Assembly (NCBI GenBank): GCA_964557005.1
Contig: CAZKYI010000010.1
Span: forward strand, 12,753-76,752
Origin: JBECKS01 sp964557005
GTDB taxonomy: Bacteria; Pseudomonadota; Gammaproteobacteria; Pseudomonadales; JBECKS01
Length of the DNA: 64,000 nt
Direction: 5' to 3'
Shown here: positions 1-7,932 of the stretch, one piece after another
How positions within the stretch are numbered: position 1 is the first letter of the stretch
How the letters are laid out: the number at the start of each line of letters is the position of its first letter
The notes under the pieces: generated by a model
Told to the model about the DNA's origin: nothing
Seen by the model: only the letters and a program-made list of their open reading frames with translations
Databases searched by the model: none
Made by a program: the position numbers and the translations under genes

Positions 1-2
1 TG

Positions 3-632
3 GAACGCCCGCCTCAAACAAGTGATGAAGACACCCTGCATATTGAAACGCATGAAGTCACCATACTGCTCGATGAAAAAATTGCACATTCCGAATCCGC
101 AGTGAAAATTTATTCAGGACAAAACAAAACCAGTGGCACGGGATTTAGAGCACACATGGCCGACGAAACCATCAAAATTCTCGACTCCGTGAAAAGTGAA
201 TATCAGGACAACAAACAACAATTTACACACATCAGCTCGCAACTGTTTTTTCTGGAAAACCTCAAAGGTCAGGCAACCTATACCAGTGACGTTAAGCTCA
301 CACAGGAAAACATTCAGATTTTTGCTGACAAGCTGCAATTTATACAACAAGAAAACCGGCGAGTTGCGATTGCCACTGGCGCACCAGTCAGTTTCAAACA
401 AAAAGCAACGCAAGGTCGGCAGGATATTTTTGCCCAGGCCATGCGTATGGAATTTGAAACCGAAGAAAAAATCCTGAAAATGTACGACAAAGCGCGCCTG
501 CAACAAGGTGACGCAACGGTGGAAGGCGATTATCTTTACTATGACACACGCAAAGAAACCATCGGTGCCGAATCCACAGAATCGTCCCGTGTTAAACTGG
601 TTATCCCAGCGAAAGCAAAAGAAACACAATAA
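3..632 (+). CDS. LptC-LptA fusion protein, LPS export bridge (5' end outside window)
   Basis: The frame is open from the left edge to the stop at 632. The first part, up to about base 216, translates to the C-terminal end of LptC: a V-K-I-Y-S-G-x-x-x-x-S-G-x-G-F-R stretch, then ILDSVKSEYQDNKQ, which lines up with the E. coli LptC ending IEKVRTSYEIQNKQ. Without any stop, start or signal peptide, the frame continues into an LptA/OstA domain (GQATYTSDVKLTQ, IFADKLQF, ARLQQGDATVEGDYLYYD). LptC is the membrane-anchored periplasmic partner of LptB2FG and LptA forms the periplasmic bridge; both are beta-jellyrolls that stack end to end, so a covalent fusion is structurally sensible. lptB follows 23 nt downstream. 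The N-terminal anchor cannot be seen. Confidence 0.8.
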   Translation, partial: ERPPQTSDEDTLHIETHEVTILLDEKIAHSESAVKIYSGQNKTSGTGFRAHMADETIKILDSVKSEYQDNKQQFTHISSQLFFLENLKGQATYTSDVKLTQENIQIFADKLQFIQQENRRVAIATGAPVSFKQKATQGRQDIFAQAMRMEFETEEKILKMYDKARLQQGDATVEGDYLYYDTRKETIGAESTESSRVKLVIPAKAKETQ

Positions 633-655
633 ACATTTTTCATTGAGCACACAGC

Positions 656-1378
656 ATGCTGTTACAAGCCAAAAATATTGCAAAGAGTTTCAAGGGAAGA
701 AAAGTTGTTCATGACATTTCCCTGAAAGTTAAAAAAGGGCAAGTGGTGGGTTTGCTTGGCCCAAACGGCGCAGGAAAATCCACCAGCTTCGATATGATTG
801 TTGGTCAAATTCCTTGCGATAGCGGCAACATTTTTCTCAATGACCTCGACATCACTCGGCTCCCCATGCACGAAAGAGCCAAAAAAGGCATCAGTTATTT
901 ACCACAACAAGCTTCTATTTTTCGCAAGCTCAGCGTGAAAGAAAATATTTTGTCGATATTGGAAATCCGCAAAGGGCTTGACAAAAAAGCCCGTCACCAA
1001 CTTTTAGAAAGCCTGATTGAAGAATTTCAGATTGGTCATATCCGCGATAATCTCGGTATGAGTTTATCCGGTGGCGAACGTCGCCGAGTTGAAATTGCCC
1101 GCGCCCTGGCCATCGAACCTGCTTTTATTTTGCTCGATGAACCTTTTGCGGGTGTTGACCCTATCTCGGTAGGCGAAATCAAAAAAATCATTACCCATTT
1201 GAAAGAAAAAGAAATCGGTGTGCTGATTACTGATCACGATGTACGTGAAACGCTCGATATTTGCGAAACCGCCTACATTGTGAATGCGGGTAAAGTGATA
1301 GAGGAAGGGAATGCCGAAAAAATTCTCTCTAACCCTCTTGTTAAGGAAGTGTATCTCGGCCAGCAATTCAGGCTTTAG
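656..1378 (+). CDS. lptB: LPS export ABC transporter ATP-binding protein LptB
   Basis: A cytoplasmic ATPase of 240 residues, the usual LptB length, which powers lipopolysaccharide extraction by LptFG. The Walker A motif GPNGAGKST lies near residues 35-43, the ABC signature LSGGE near 138, and Walker B ILLDEPFAGVDP near 158. The C-terminal YLGQQFRL matches the family ending. It sits directly after the LptC-LptA gene, as in the usual lptCAB order. The rpoN-hpf genes that normally follow in gammaproteobacteria are absent; the next genes converge from the other strand. Confidence 0.96.
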   Translation: MLLQAKNIAKSFKGRKVVHDISLKVKKGQVVGLLGPNGAGKSTSFDMIVGQIPCDSGNIFLNDLDITRLPMHERAKKGISYLPQQASIFRKLSVKENILSILEIRKGLDKKARHQLLESLIEEFQIGHIRDNLGMSLSGGERRRVEIARALAIEPAFILLDEPFAGVDPISVGEIKKIITHLKEKEIGVLITDHDVRETLDICETAYIVNAGKVIEEGNAEKILSNPLVKEVYLGQQFRL

Positions 1379-1419
1379 ACAAGGCAGTAGCATCACTTGA
1401 ACCTGGAATAATCAGTGAG

Positions 1420-1572
1420 TCATACCCCATCATCCACCCTGTCAGCCAACGGCAACACGCCCTTGTCGTCAATCTGGTCAAACTGGTCGTTATCCACCGC
1501 CCAGAAAAACAAATAGCCCGCCACGCCAATAAACAGCAGCGACAGGGGAATCATCATCACCAGAATATTCAT
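1420..1572 (-). CDS. ccoS: cbb3-type oxidase assembly protein CcoS
   Basis: A 50-residue single-span membrane protein. One helix (residues about 3-25, ending FFWAVDNDQFD) is followed by an acidic tail, with the F-F-W-A-V-x-x-x-Q-[FY]-D signature of CcoS, which is needed for cofactor insertion into cbb3 oxidase. The chosen ATG overlaps the ccoI stop as ATGA, implying translational coupling. An upstream in-frame ATG at 1578 would add two residues. It is the last gene of the cco operon and converges with lptB. Confidence 0.85.
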   Translation of the reverse strand: MNILVMMIPLSLLFIGVAGYLFFWAVDNDQFDQIDDKGVLPLADRVDDGV

Positions 1573-4004
1573 GCCCATTGTATTTTCCCCGCCAGCCTTT
1601 CCCTGCGCACGCTGTGCTTGCCAATTCTCAGTGCATTCCCAACCACGTACAGCGAACTCACCGACATGCCAATCGCTGCAAGCCACGGGGTCACCAGACC
1701 CAGCGCGGCAAAAGGTACAGCCACCACGTTGTAAATCACTGCCCAGCGTTTGTTTTGTTGCAGCACATGCTCGGCCTGCTGCGCAAGCGTATACACTTCA
1801 ATCACTTTCATCAGATTGTTAGAGCATAACAAAATATCTGCCTGTGACTTGGCCAGATGTGCACCAGCCGCGAAAGACACCGACACCTCCGCCGCTGCCA
1901 GAATCGGCGCGTCGTTGTTGCCGTCGCCCACCATCAGCACTTTTCGGCCTTCAGCTTTTAATTGTTCAAGGCGTTGCAGTTTTTGCCAGGGCAGTTGCCG
2001 CGCCTGCCAATGCTCCACGCCTAACTGATTAGCAATGGCCTGCACTCTTGCCTCGGCATCGCCACTTACAATTTCACAGGGAATACCGCGTCTGGATAAT
2101 TCACTCACCAGCATTTTTGCCTGTGGGCGTAGCTGTTCTTCAACCAGAAAGGTGGCGAGCAGGCCGTGCGCATTTGCAAGAACCAGCGCATCTGCCACAA
2201 CTGCATCGTGCGTCCCTTGTACTGAATCCAGTACATACTCTGCACGACCAAGGCGATATTCCATGCCTTCAATCCAGCCTGAAATCCCCAGACCCGATAA
2301 CAACTGAATCTCATCGACTTCATATAATTCAGGCTGTTGATGCTCCTGCTGATGCAGCCTGAACGCCTCTGACAAAGGGTGCTGGCTATGCTGCGACAAA
2401 CTGGCAGCAATACCAAACACCTGCGCAGCCTGCATGGGCTGATGAATTTCCTGCAAGCGCACGCGCGCATCGGTGAGCGTTCCCGTTTTGTCGAACACTA
2501 CATAATCGATTTCAAGCAAACGCTTCAGGGCATCACTGTTCACCATCAACACGCCCCGATTAATCAAAACCGACAAACTGCGCGTGACCACCGCCGGAGT
2601 CGCCAGCGCAAACGCACAGGGGCACGACACCACCAGCACTGCCAAAGCGGCATCAAAAGCTTTGCTTGCATCTACCATTAGCCATAACAAGCTGGTTAAT
2701 ACAGAAAAGCACAGCACAGCAAATACAAAGCGCGAAGCCGCCTTGTCGCCATCCTGTATCAACGAAGATTTGCAACTTTGTGCTTTCAGACTTAATGCCT
2801 GTAAGGCACTGACAAAGGAATTTTCCTGCGCTCTGGTAACTTCCACTTCAATCGCCTGCCCTCTTACCATTGAGCCCGACACAATATCCTGCCCCTTGCG
2901 TTTTTCTGCCAGCTCAAATTCACCACTCACCAGCGACTGGTCAACTGCTGCATAGTCACTCACTAACACACCATCAACCGGTACCAGCGCACCTGCGGGT
3001 ATCACAATTCTGTCTCTGGGAAGCAAGCTACTGACCCTCACATTTTCCAGCTCGCCTTGTGCATTGCGTTTATCAACAAAAGCGCTCATGGCTCGGTTGA
3101 GTGCATCAAGCCCGTCCTGCGCCTTGTGGCGTGACAACAATTCCAGATAACGCCCCAGCAAAATCAGAAACACCAGCATACTCACCGAATCAAAATAGAT
3201 TTCACCGCCAAGGCTGAGCGCCTGATAAAAACTGGCGGCATAGGTGAGCAACACGCCCAGCGCAATGGGCACGTCCATATTGAAATTCCTGTTATAAAAA
3301 GCTTTTTTAAACCCTGAAAAAAATGGCTGCGCTGAATAAAACACCACTGGCGTGGTCACCAGAAAACCCAGCCATTTAAAAAAACTCAAGGTCGCCTGAT
3401 CGAGTTGACCTTCACCCGATACATAAATCACCAGCGCAAAAGACATGGCCTGCATACTGCCAAAACCTGCTACCAGAATTTGCTTGAGCAGGGTTTTGCG
3501 CTCGCTGCTTCTCTGTTTTTCCAGCTCGGCAAATTCGAGCAATTCAGCGGGATAACCAATTTCCTGCAAGGTGTGCAGTATCTGATTGAGCGTGCACAGG
3601 CTGTCATCAAACACCACATGCACACGGCGTGTAAGCGAGTTAATGCCTGCTTGCGTAACACCGTTTAATTGTGTCAAGGCTCTTTCAATCACCCACGCAC
3701 AGGAACTGCAATGCAGTGCGGGAATATACAAAAAACTTTCGCGTGAATGTTCAGCGAGTGAACGTGAAAAATAATCGCTCTGTTCCCTGCTCAACTGTTT
3801 ACCGTCCAGCCGGGCAGACACATCTTTCTTACGAGAGGAACGCGGTAAACGATAAAAATCCCCCAGGCCTTTTTTAATAATATTTTGTGCAGTATGGCAG
3901 CAAGATGCTGAACAGCAGTTTCGTGTTCCGCCGTCCCATTCGAGTGCAAAACCTGAAGCAACACTCCCGCCGCAATGAAAACAGCTTTCAGCTTTTTTGT
4001 TCAT
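1569..4004 (-). CDS. ccoI: Copper-translocating P-type ATPase CcoI/FixI
   Basis: An 811-residue P1B ATPase that delivers copper for cbb3 oxidase maturation. An N-terminal Cys-rich segment (C8xxC11 and further cysteines near 30-36) precedes a heavy-metal domain with C99-S-S-C102. The transmembrane CPC copper motif is at 461-463, the phosphorylated aspartate in DKTGTL is D505, and the hinge motif GDGNNDAP is near residue 700. The extended N-terminal zinc-finger-like region is typical of the CcoI/FixI subgroup rather than CopA. The start codon overlaps the stop of the small gene upstream (ATGA) and the end overlaps ccoS, so the genes are tightly coupled. Confidence 0.95.
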   Translation of the reverse strand: MNKKAESCFHCGGSVASGFALEWDGGTRNCCSASCCHTAQNIIKKGLGDFYRLPRSSRKKDVSARLDGKQLSREQSDYFSRSLAEHSRESFLYIPALHCSSCAWVIERALTQLNGVTQAGINSLTRRVHVVFDDSLCTLNQILHTLQEIGYPAELLEFAELEKQRSSERKTLLKQILVAGFGSMQAMSFALVIYVSGEGQLDQATLSFFKWLGFLVTTPVVFYSAQPFFSGFKKAFYNRNFNMDVPIALGVLLTYAASFYQALSLGGEIYFDSVSMLVFLILLGRYLELLSRHKAQDGLDALNRAMSAFVDKRNAQGELENVRVSSLLPRDRIVIPAGALVPVDGVLVSDYAAVDQSLVSGEFELAEKRKGQDIVSGSMVRGQAIEVEVTRAQENSFVSALQALSLKAQSCKSSLIQDGDKAASRFVFAVLCFSVLTSLLWLMVDASKAFDAALAVLVVSCPCAFALATPAVVTRSLSVLINRGVLMVNSDALKRLLEIDYVVFDKTGTLTDARVRLQEIHQPMQAAQVFGIAASLSQHSQHPLSEAFRLHQQEHQQPELYEVDEIQLLSGLGISGWIEGMEYRLGRAEYVLDSVQGTHDAVVADALVLANAHGLLATFLVEEQLRPQAKMLVSELSRRGIPCEIVSGDAEARVQAIANQLGVEHWQARQLPWQKLQRLEQLKAEGRKVLMVGDGNNDAPILAAAEVSVSFAAGAHLAKSQADILLCSNNLMKVIEVYTLAQQAEHVLQQNKRWAVIYNVVAVPFAALGLVTPWLAAIGMSVSSLYVVGNALRIGKHSVRRERLAGKIQWA

Positions 4005-4174
4005 TCTGTCGGCACTCTCATCACTGTACCTGTTTGCTCAGGCGCAGGCGTTTCCAGACCACGACTCACCATCACCAGATGCACACAGGCAACGATAAAT
4101 AACAACAACACCGCTATGGCCACCCACATCACGGGTACCTGATACCAGTGTACCTGTTTGTTATTTTCTTTCAC
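4001..4174 (-). CDS. Small membrane protein in the fixH/ccoH position
   Basis: A 57-residue reading frame starting at a GTG inside the 3' end of ccoP (14 nt overlap) and ending in an ATGA overlap with ccoI. It has a short polar N-terminus, one hydrophobic helix (residues about 13-36, rich in V, L, A) and a short Pro/Glu-rich tail. FixH/CcoH normally occupies the slot between ccoP and ccoI but is about 150 residues with a periplasmic domain. This protein looks like only the N-terminal anchor of such a protein, or an unrelated assembly factor. Precise overlaps on both sides argue that it is translated. No family is recognised with certainty. Confidence 0.6.
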   Translation of the reverse strand: MKENNKQVHWYQVPVMWVAIAVLLLFIVACVHLVMVSRGLETPAPEQTGTVMRVPTE

Positions 4175-5051
4175 TGCGCATCCACGCCATCAGCATTTTG
4201 ATTTGTTCCGCACTTAAACGCCCTTCCCATGCGGGCATCACACCCTGACGGCCTTCTGCAATACTGTGCTTGATGTCTTCCAGCTCGCTGCCATAAAGCC
4301 ATTCTGTATCGGTTAAATCGGGTGCACCAAGCACGATATTGCCCTTGCCTTCCACACCATGACAGGCCGCACAATATTTTTCGTAATCCGCACGTGCCAC
4401 TGTGGCTTCGGTGGTGCCATGTGCCAAATCTGAAAGGCTGCGCACATAATGCGCAAGATTTTTCACCGCACCAATGCCAAGATGTTTCCAGTGCGGCATA
4501 AAGCCCTGACGACCTTTGGCTATCGAATGGAGAATCGCTTCTTCGCTGCCACCATACGTCCAAATATCATTGAGCAAATCGGGTGCACCAATCACGCTGT
4601 TTCCATCAGCCGCCTTGCCGTGACAGGCTGAGCAGTTATCATCAAACAACACACCGCCAATCCTTGTGATTTTCTGGTTAGCCGCCAGTTGTTCAACAGA
4701 GCTATTTCTCACCTGCTCAAGCACCAGCGAATACTGCTGATTATTTTGCTCAACACTTTGCTCATGTTGCTTTTCTGAAGTCCAGCCTGTGCTGCCTTCA
4801 TAAGCACCAAAACCCGGGTAGGTGTAAAGATAATACACGCCGAACAACAGGCTGCTCACCGACATCACATACCACCACAACGGCAACTTGCGCACTGCTT
4901 CGCGTAACACGCCATGCGCCCACGCATGGCCGGTGGTGCCGTCTTCCTGCGTGGGAATTTCAATGCGTGTTCCCCATAACAATAGAAAGCTGACGATACC
5001 GAGATTGAAAACAATCAGACCAATTATCCACCATGACCAGAATGCACTCAT
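4161..5051 (-). CDS. ccoP: cbb3-type cytochrome c oxidase subunit III (diheme CcoP)
   Basis: A 296-residue inner-membrane diheme c-type cytochrome that feeds electrons to CcoN. Two N-terminal helices (residues about 6-27 and 57-76) are followed by two cytochrome c domains with heme motifs C140-SA-C143-H and C227-AA-C230-H. Each has the downstream methionine region G-F-M-P or G-V-M-P. Gene order ccoNOQP is canonical. The start overlaps the ccoQ stop by 4 nt (ATGA). Confidence 0.96.
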   Translation of the reverse strand: MSAFWSWWIIGLIVFNLGIVSFLLLWGTRIEIPTQEDGTTGHAWAHGVLREAVRKLPLWWYVMSVSSLLFGVYYLYTYPGFGAYEGSTGWTSEKQHEQSVEQNNQQYSLVLEQVRNSSVEQLAANQKITRIGGVLFDDNCSACHGKAADGNSVIGAPDLLNDIWTYGGSEEAILHSIAKGRQGFMPHWKHLGIGAVKNLAHYVRSLSDLAHGTTEATVARADYEKYCAACHGVEGKGNIVLGAPDLTDTEWLYGSELEDIKHSIAEGRQGVMPAWEGRLSAEQIKMLMAWMRSERK

Positions 5052-5215
5052 CGGGCTTGCTCCTCTGCTAAATCGGTATCACTCATGGGCAGCGCTGCCA
5101 TCTCATCAAACAGGGGTTTATGGCGTTTTTGCCACAGCCACACCCAGCCGCCCACAAATGAAACAATCATCATCACAATCAACACACCAATCAGGTTGCC
5201 CCATAACTCACTCAT
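5048..5215 (-). CDS. ccoQ: cbb3-type oxidase subunit CcoQ
   Basis: A 55-residue single-helix protein starting MSELWG, with a hydrophobic span at residues about 6-26 and a basic-then-acidic tail, as in CcoQ/FixQ, the small subunit that stabilises the cbb3 complex. The start used here overlaps the ccoO end by 8 nt. An upstream in-frame ATG lies within ccoO and would add eleven unconserved residues. The 3' end overlaps ccoP by 4 nt. Confidence 0.85.
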   Translation of the reverse strand: MSELWGNLIGVLIVMMIVSFVGGWVWLWQKRHKPLFDEMAALPMSDTDLAEEQAR

Positions 5216-5852
5216 GGTTTTGCTCCTGTGGTTTTTCGACATTATCAATGCCCAAGCCCTGCAAATAAGCGACCAGTGCCTCCATTTCGGTACGGCCTTC
5301 TACCTGTGCAGGTGCTGCGGCAATATCTTCATCGCTGTAAGGGTCGCCGAGAAAACGCAGCACTTTCATGCGCTTTTGAATGTCCTTGGGATTTAATTGT
5401 TTTTTACTTAACCACGGATAGGCAGGCATGTTGGATGTGGCATAAAAAGCGCGCGGGTCTTCAAGATGCGCAACCTGCCAGGCATCGGAATACTTGCCGC
5501 CGATTCTGGCTAAATCAGGCCCTGTTCTTTTTGAACCCCATTGAAACGGGCGATCGTAAACCGATTCGGAAGCCACTGAATAATCGCCATAACGCTGGGT
5601 TTCAAAACGCAATTTACGCACCATTTGTGAGTGGCACAAATAACAGCCTTCGCGCACATAAATATCACGCCCCGCCAGACGCAAAGGGGAGTAAGGTTCT
5701 ACACCCAGCGCGGGTTTAACCTTGTTGGCTTCGATAAATAAAGGCGTGATTTCTGCAAGCCCGCCCATTGAAACCATCACCAGAATAAAGATACCCAATA
5801 AACCCGCATGCTTTTCGATACGTTCAATATGTTGATAGCGTAAAAATTTCAT
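5208..5852 (-). CDS. ccoO: cbb3-type cytochrome c oxidase subunit II (monoheme CcoO)
   Basis: A 214-residue monoheme cytochrome c subunit. The N-terminal membrane anchor covers residues about 15-37. The heme c site is C70-YL-C73-H74, preceded by GRDIYVREG as in the FixO family, and a candidate axial Met lies in NMPAYPW near 145. It lies 1 nt downstream of ccoN and relays electrons from CcoP to the CcoN high-spin centre. Confidence 0.97.
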   Translation of the reverse strand: MKFLRYQHIERIEKHAGLLGIFILVMVSMGGLAEITPLFIEANKVKPALGVEPYSPLRLAGRDIYVREGCYLCHSQMVRKLRFETQRYGDYSVASESVYDRPFQWGSKRTGPDLARIGGKYSDAWQVAHLEDPRAFYATSNMPAYPWLSKKQLNPKDIQKRMKVLRFLGDPYSDEDIAAAPAQVEGRTEMEALVAYLQGLGIDNVEKPQEQNHE

Positions 5853-5853
5853 C

Positions 5854-7326
5854 TCACTTCACCTCCTGCACAGCGTGATGTGAATAAGGTTCGGGAATCG
5901 GTACGGGAATCGATTTAATCAGATGTGCCCTTGCCGCAGCAGCGGTATGCCAGAGATTCCATAACATAACCAACATGCCGACCAGCGTGAGCATGCCGCC
6001 AAACCAGCGCAATAAATGCAAGGGACGAATGGCGTTGTAGGATTCGATAAACGCATAGGTCAGCGAACCGTCGGCTTCGGTGGCACGCCACATCAAGCCT
6101 TCTGTAACCCCCGCTGCCCACATCGCAATTACATAACAAAGCGTTCCCGCAAGATGGAGCCAGAAATGAAGTTCCATCGCCTTGTGTGAGTGCATGGCCT
6201 GCCCCAGCGCGCGCGGTGCCATCGCATATAAAGAGCCAATGGTTATCATCGCCACCCAGCCCAGTGCACCTGAATGCACATGCGCAATTGTCCAGTCGGT
6301 GTAATGCGACAGCGAGTTCACCGATTTAATCGCCATCATCGAACCTTCAAAGGTGGAAGCCGCGTAGAACACCAGCGCCAGCACCATAAATTTAGCCGCA
6401 GGATCACTTTTTAATTTGTGCCATGAACCATTAAAGGTGAGCAAACCATTGGCCGCAGACCCCCAGCTTGGCATCAGCAGAATCAGCGAGAACACCACCC
6501 CCACGGTCTGCACCCAATCAGGCAGGGCGGTGTAAATCAGGTGATGCGAACCCGCCCACATATACAGCGAAATCAGCGCCCAGAAATTCACAATCGAGAA
6601 ACGATAGCTCCACAGCGGTTGCCCTGCCTGACGCGGCACAAAGTAATACATCATTCCCAGAAACCCTGCTGTTAGAAAAAACGCCACCGCATTATGGCCG
6701 TACCACCATTGCACCATCGCATCGACCGCACCTGAATAAATCGGGTAGGACTTGGTAAAAGACACGGGAATGGCAAGGTTATTGACAATATGCAGCAACG
6801 CCACCGCAATGATAAAAGCGCCGTAATACCAGTTCGCCACATAGATGTGTTGAATGCGTCGTTTGGCCAGCGTTGCAAAAAACACCGCACCAAAACTCAC
6901 CCACACCACCGCAATCATGATGTCGATCCACCATTCCGGTTCAGCGTATTCCTTGCTCTGGGTTAAGCCCATCGGCACGGTAATCATCGACAGCACACAA
7001 ATCACCTGCCAGCCCCAGAAGGTAAAATTGGCGAGACCACCCAAGGCCAGCCGCGTATGCCCTGTTCGTTGCACCACGTAGTAGCAGGTGCCCATCAACG
7101 CCGAACCGCCAAACGCAAAAATCACACCAAAGGTATGCACCGGGCGCAGGTGGCTAAAAGTAAGCCACGGCATATTGAAATTCAGTGCAGGCCAATACAG
7201 TTGCGCAGCAACGAACACACCGATAAACATGCCAATGCTGCCCCACACCACCGCCGCGAGCAAAAACATGCGTACAATGTAATCATTATAGGTTTCGATT
7301 TTTACAGAGGGTGACGACGATGACAT
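5854..7326 (-). CDS. ccoN: cbb3-type cytochrome c oxidase subunit I (CcoN)
   Basis: A 490-residue catalytic heme-copper oxidase subunit with about twelve membrane helices. It has FSHLRPVHTFGVIFAFGG early on, then WYGHNAVAFFLTAGFLG (heme/CuB ligand helix), WAGSHHLIYTALPDWVQ (CuB histidines) and AHVHSGALGWV (heme ligands), all hallmarks of C-type oxidases. This is the high-affinity terminal oxidase for low-oxygen respiration. It is the first gene of the cco operon. An NsrR-like palindrome lies 36 nt upstream of its start. I saw no FNR/Anr box in the short 5' region. Confidence 0.97.
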   Translation of the reverse strand: MSSSSPSVKIETYNDYIVRMFLLAAVVWGSIGMFIGVFVAAQLYWPALNFNMPWLTFSHLRPVHTFGVIFAFGGSALMGTCYYVVQRTGHTRLALGGLANFTFWGWQVICVLSMITVPMGLTQSKEYAEPEWWIDIMIAVVWVSFGAVFFATLAKRRIQHIYVANWYYGAFIIAVALLHIVNNLAIPVSFTKSYPIYSGAVDAMVQWWYGHNAVAFFLTAGFLGMMYYFVPRQAGQPLWSYRFSIVNFWALISLYMWAGSHHLIYTALPDWVQTVGVVFSLILLMPSWGSAANGLLTFNGSWHKLKSDPAAKFMVLALVFYAASTFEGSMMAIKSVNSLSHYTDWTIAHVHSGALGWVAMITIGSLYAMAPRALGQAMHSHKAMELHFWLHLAGTLCYVIAMWAAGVTEGLMWRATEADGSLTYAFIESYNAIRPLHLLRWFGGMLTLVGMLVMLWNLWHTAAAARAHLIKSIPVPIPEPYSHHAVQEVK

Positions 7327-7361
7327 AGGCAGAACCTTCCAGAAACTGAATGCGTGATTAT

Positions 7362-7384
7362 AAAATGTATTATTTATACATCTT
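7362..7384. promoter_or_regulatory. Candidate NsrR operator upstream of ccoN
   Basis: An imperfect inverted repeat. On the minus strand the half-sites read AAGATGTAT and ATACATTTT with a 5-nt centre, closely matching the NsrR consensus (AAGATGYAT...ATRCATCTT). It lies between nsrR and ccoN, where it would overlap the ccoN promoter. Eight of nine half-site positions are symmetric. It resembles the perfect palindrome before nnrS. Confidence 0.7.
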
Positions 7385-7405
7385 TAAATAAAGCAAAGCA
7401 TTTTT

Positions 7406-7849
7406 TTACAGAGTGGTAACAGGCGCAGGCTGTAACAGAATCCGGCGGGTTGCAGGGGTAAGCATATCGGCGATGGAATGGTCATCAAGCGCCGCATAGA
7501 AATTCTGCTCGGCCTGTATAAACACATTTCTCATTCGACAATTACTTTTCAAAGCGCAATTCGTAGCTTCACAGGCAACGATTTCACTCTCCTGCTCTTT
7601 TTCAAACAAACGCACAATTTCGCCTATACCAATGGTTTCCGGCGCACTTGCGAGTTTGAAGCCGCCCGACTTTCCCCTGCGCGTATCGAGATAACCCGAC
7701 TTGGCCAGTTCATGAATAATCTTGCGCAGGTGCTCACGAGAAATCTGGTAAAAATCGGCGACCTCTGTCTGGGTCACAATCTCATCAGGCCGCGAAGCCG
7801 CATACATCAATGTACGCAGTGCATAATCAGTGGATTTGGCAATTTGCAT
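7406..7849 (-). CDS. nsrR: Nitric oxide-sensing Rrf2-family repressor NsrR
   Basis: A 147-residue Rrf2-family regulator. The winged helix-turn-helix covers residues about 1-65 (ISREHLRKIIHELAKSGYLDTRRGKSGGF). The cluster loop C93-EATN-C98-ALKSN-C104 has exactly the C-x4-C-x5-C spacing of NsrR, whose iron-sulfur cluster is destroyed by nitric oxide; IscR spacing differs. It is transcribed toward ccoN and divergently from nnrS. Palindromes lie on both sides of the gene, suggesting autoregulation and control of both neighbours. Confidence 0.9.
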   Translation of the reverse strand: MQIAKSTDYALRTLMYAASRPDEIVTQTEVADFYQISREHLRKIIHELAKSGYLDTRRGKSGGFKLASAPETIGIGEIVRLFEKEQESEIVACEATNCALKSNCRMRNVFIQAEQNFYAALDDHSIADMLTPATRRILLQPAPVTTL

Positions 7850-7882
7850 TCCCTGTCTTCCTGAAACGGTTGAATTTTTTAT

Positions 7883-7905
7883 AATATGTATTAAGAATAC
7901 ATATT
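7883..7905. promoter_or_regulatory. NsrR operator between nsrR and nnrS
   Basis: A perfect 10-bp inverted repeat, AATATGTATT and AATACATATT separated by 3 nt, which fits the 11-1-11 NsrR box. It is 27 nt before the nnrS start and 33 nt before the nsrR start, so one site could repress both divergent promoters. Confidence 0.85.
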
Positions 7906-7932
7906 AAACCGACACACACAGGCAGGCAATAC

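Noticed and set aside
196..260. LptA as a separate gene with its own signal peptide in another frame
   Set aside because: No start followed by a hydrophobic signal sequence exists in any frame at the junction, and LptC and LptA similarity continue in one frame.
114..683. A 189-codon open frame on the minus strand opposite the LptC-LptA gene
   Set aside because: It is the antisense shadow of a well-supported protein, Cys/Phe-rich with no recognisable family. Similar shadows lie opposite ccoI, gltB and gltD.
7327..7405. An FNR/Anr box for the cbb3 operon
   Set aside because: No TTGAT-N4-ATCAA-like sequence is present. The only palindrome is the NsrR type.
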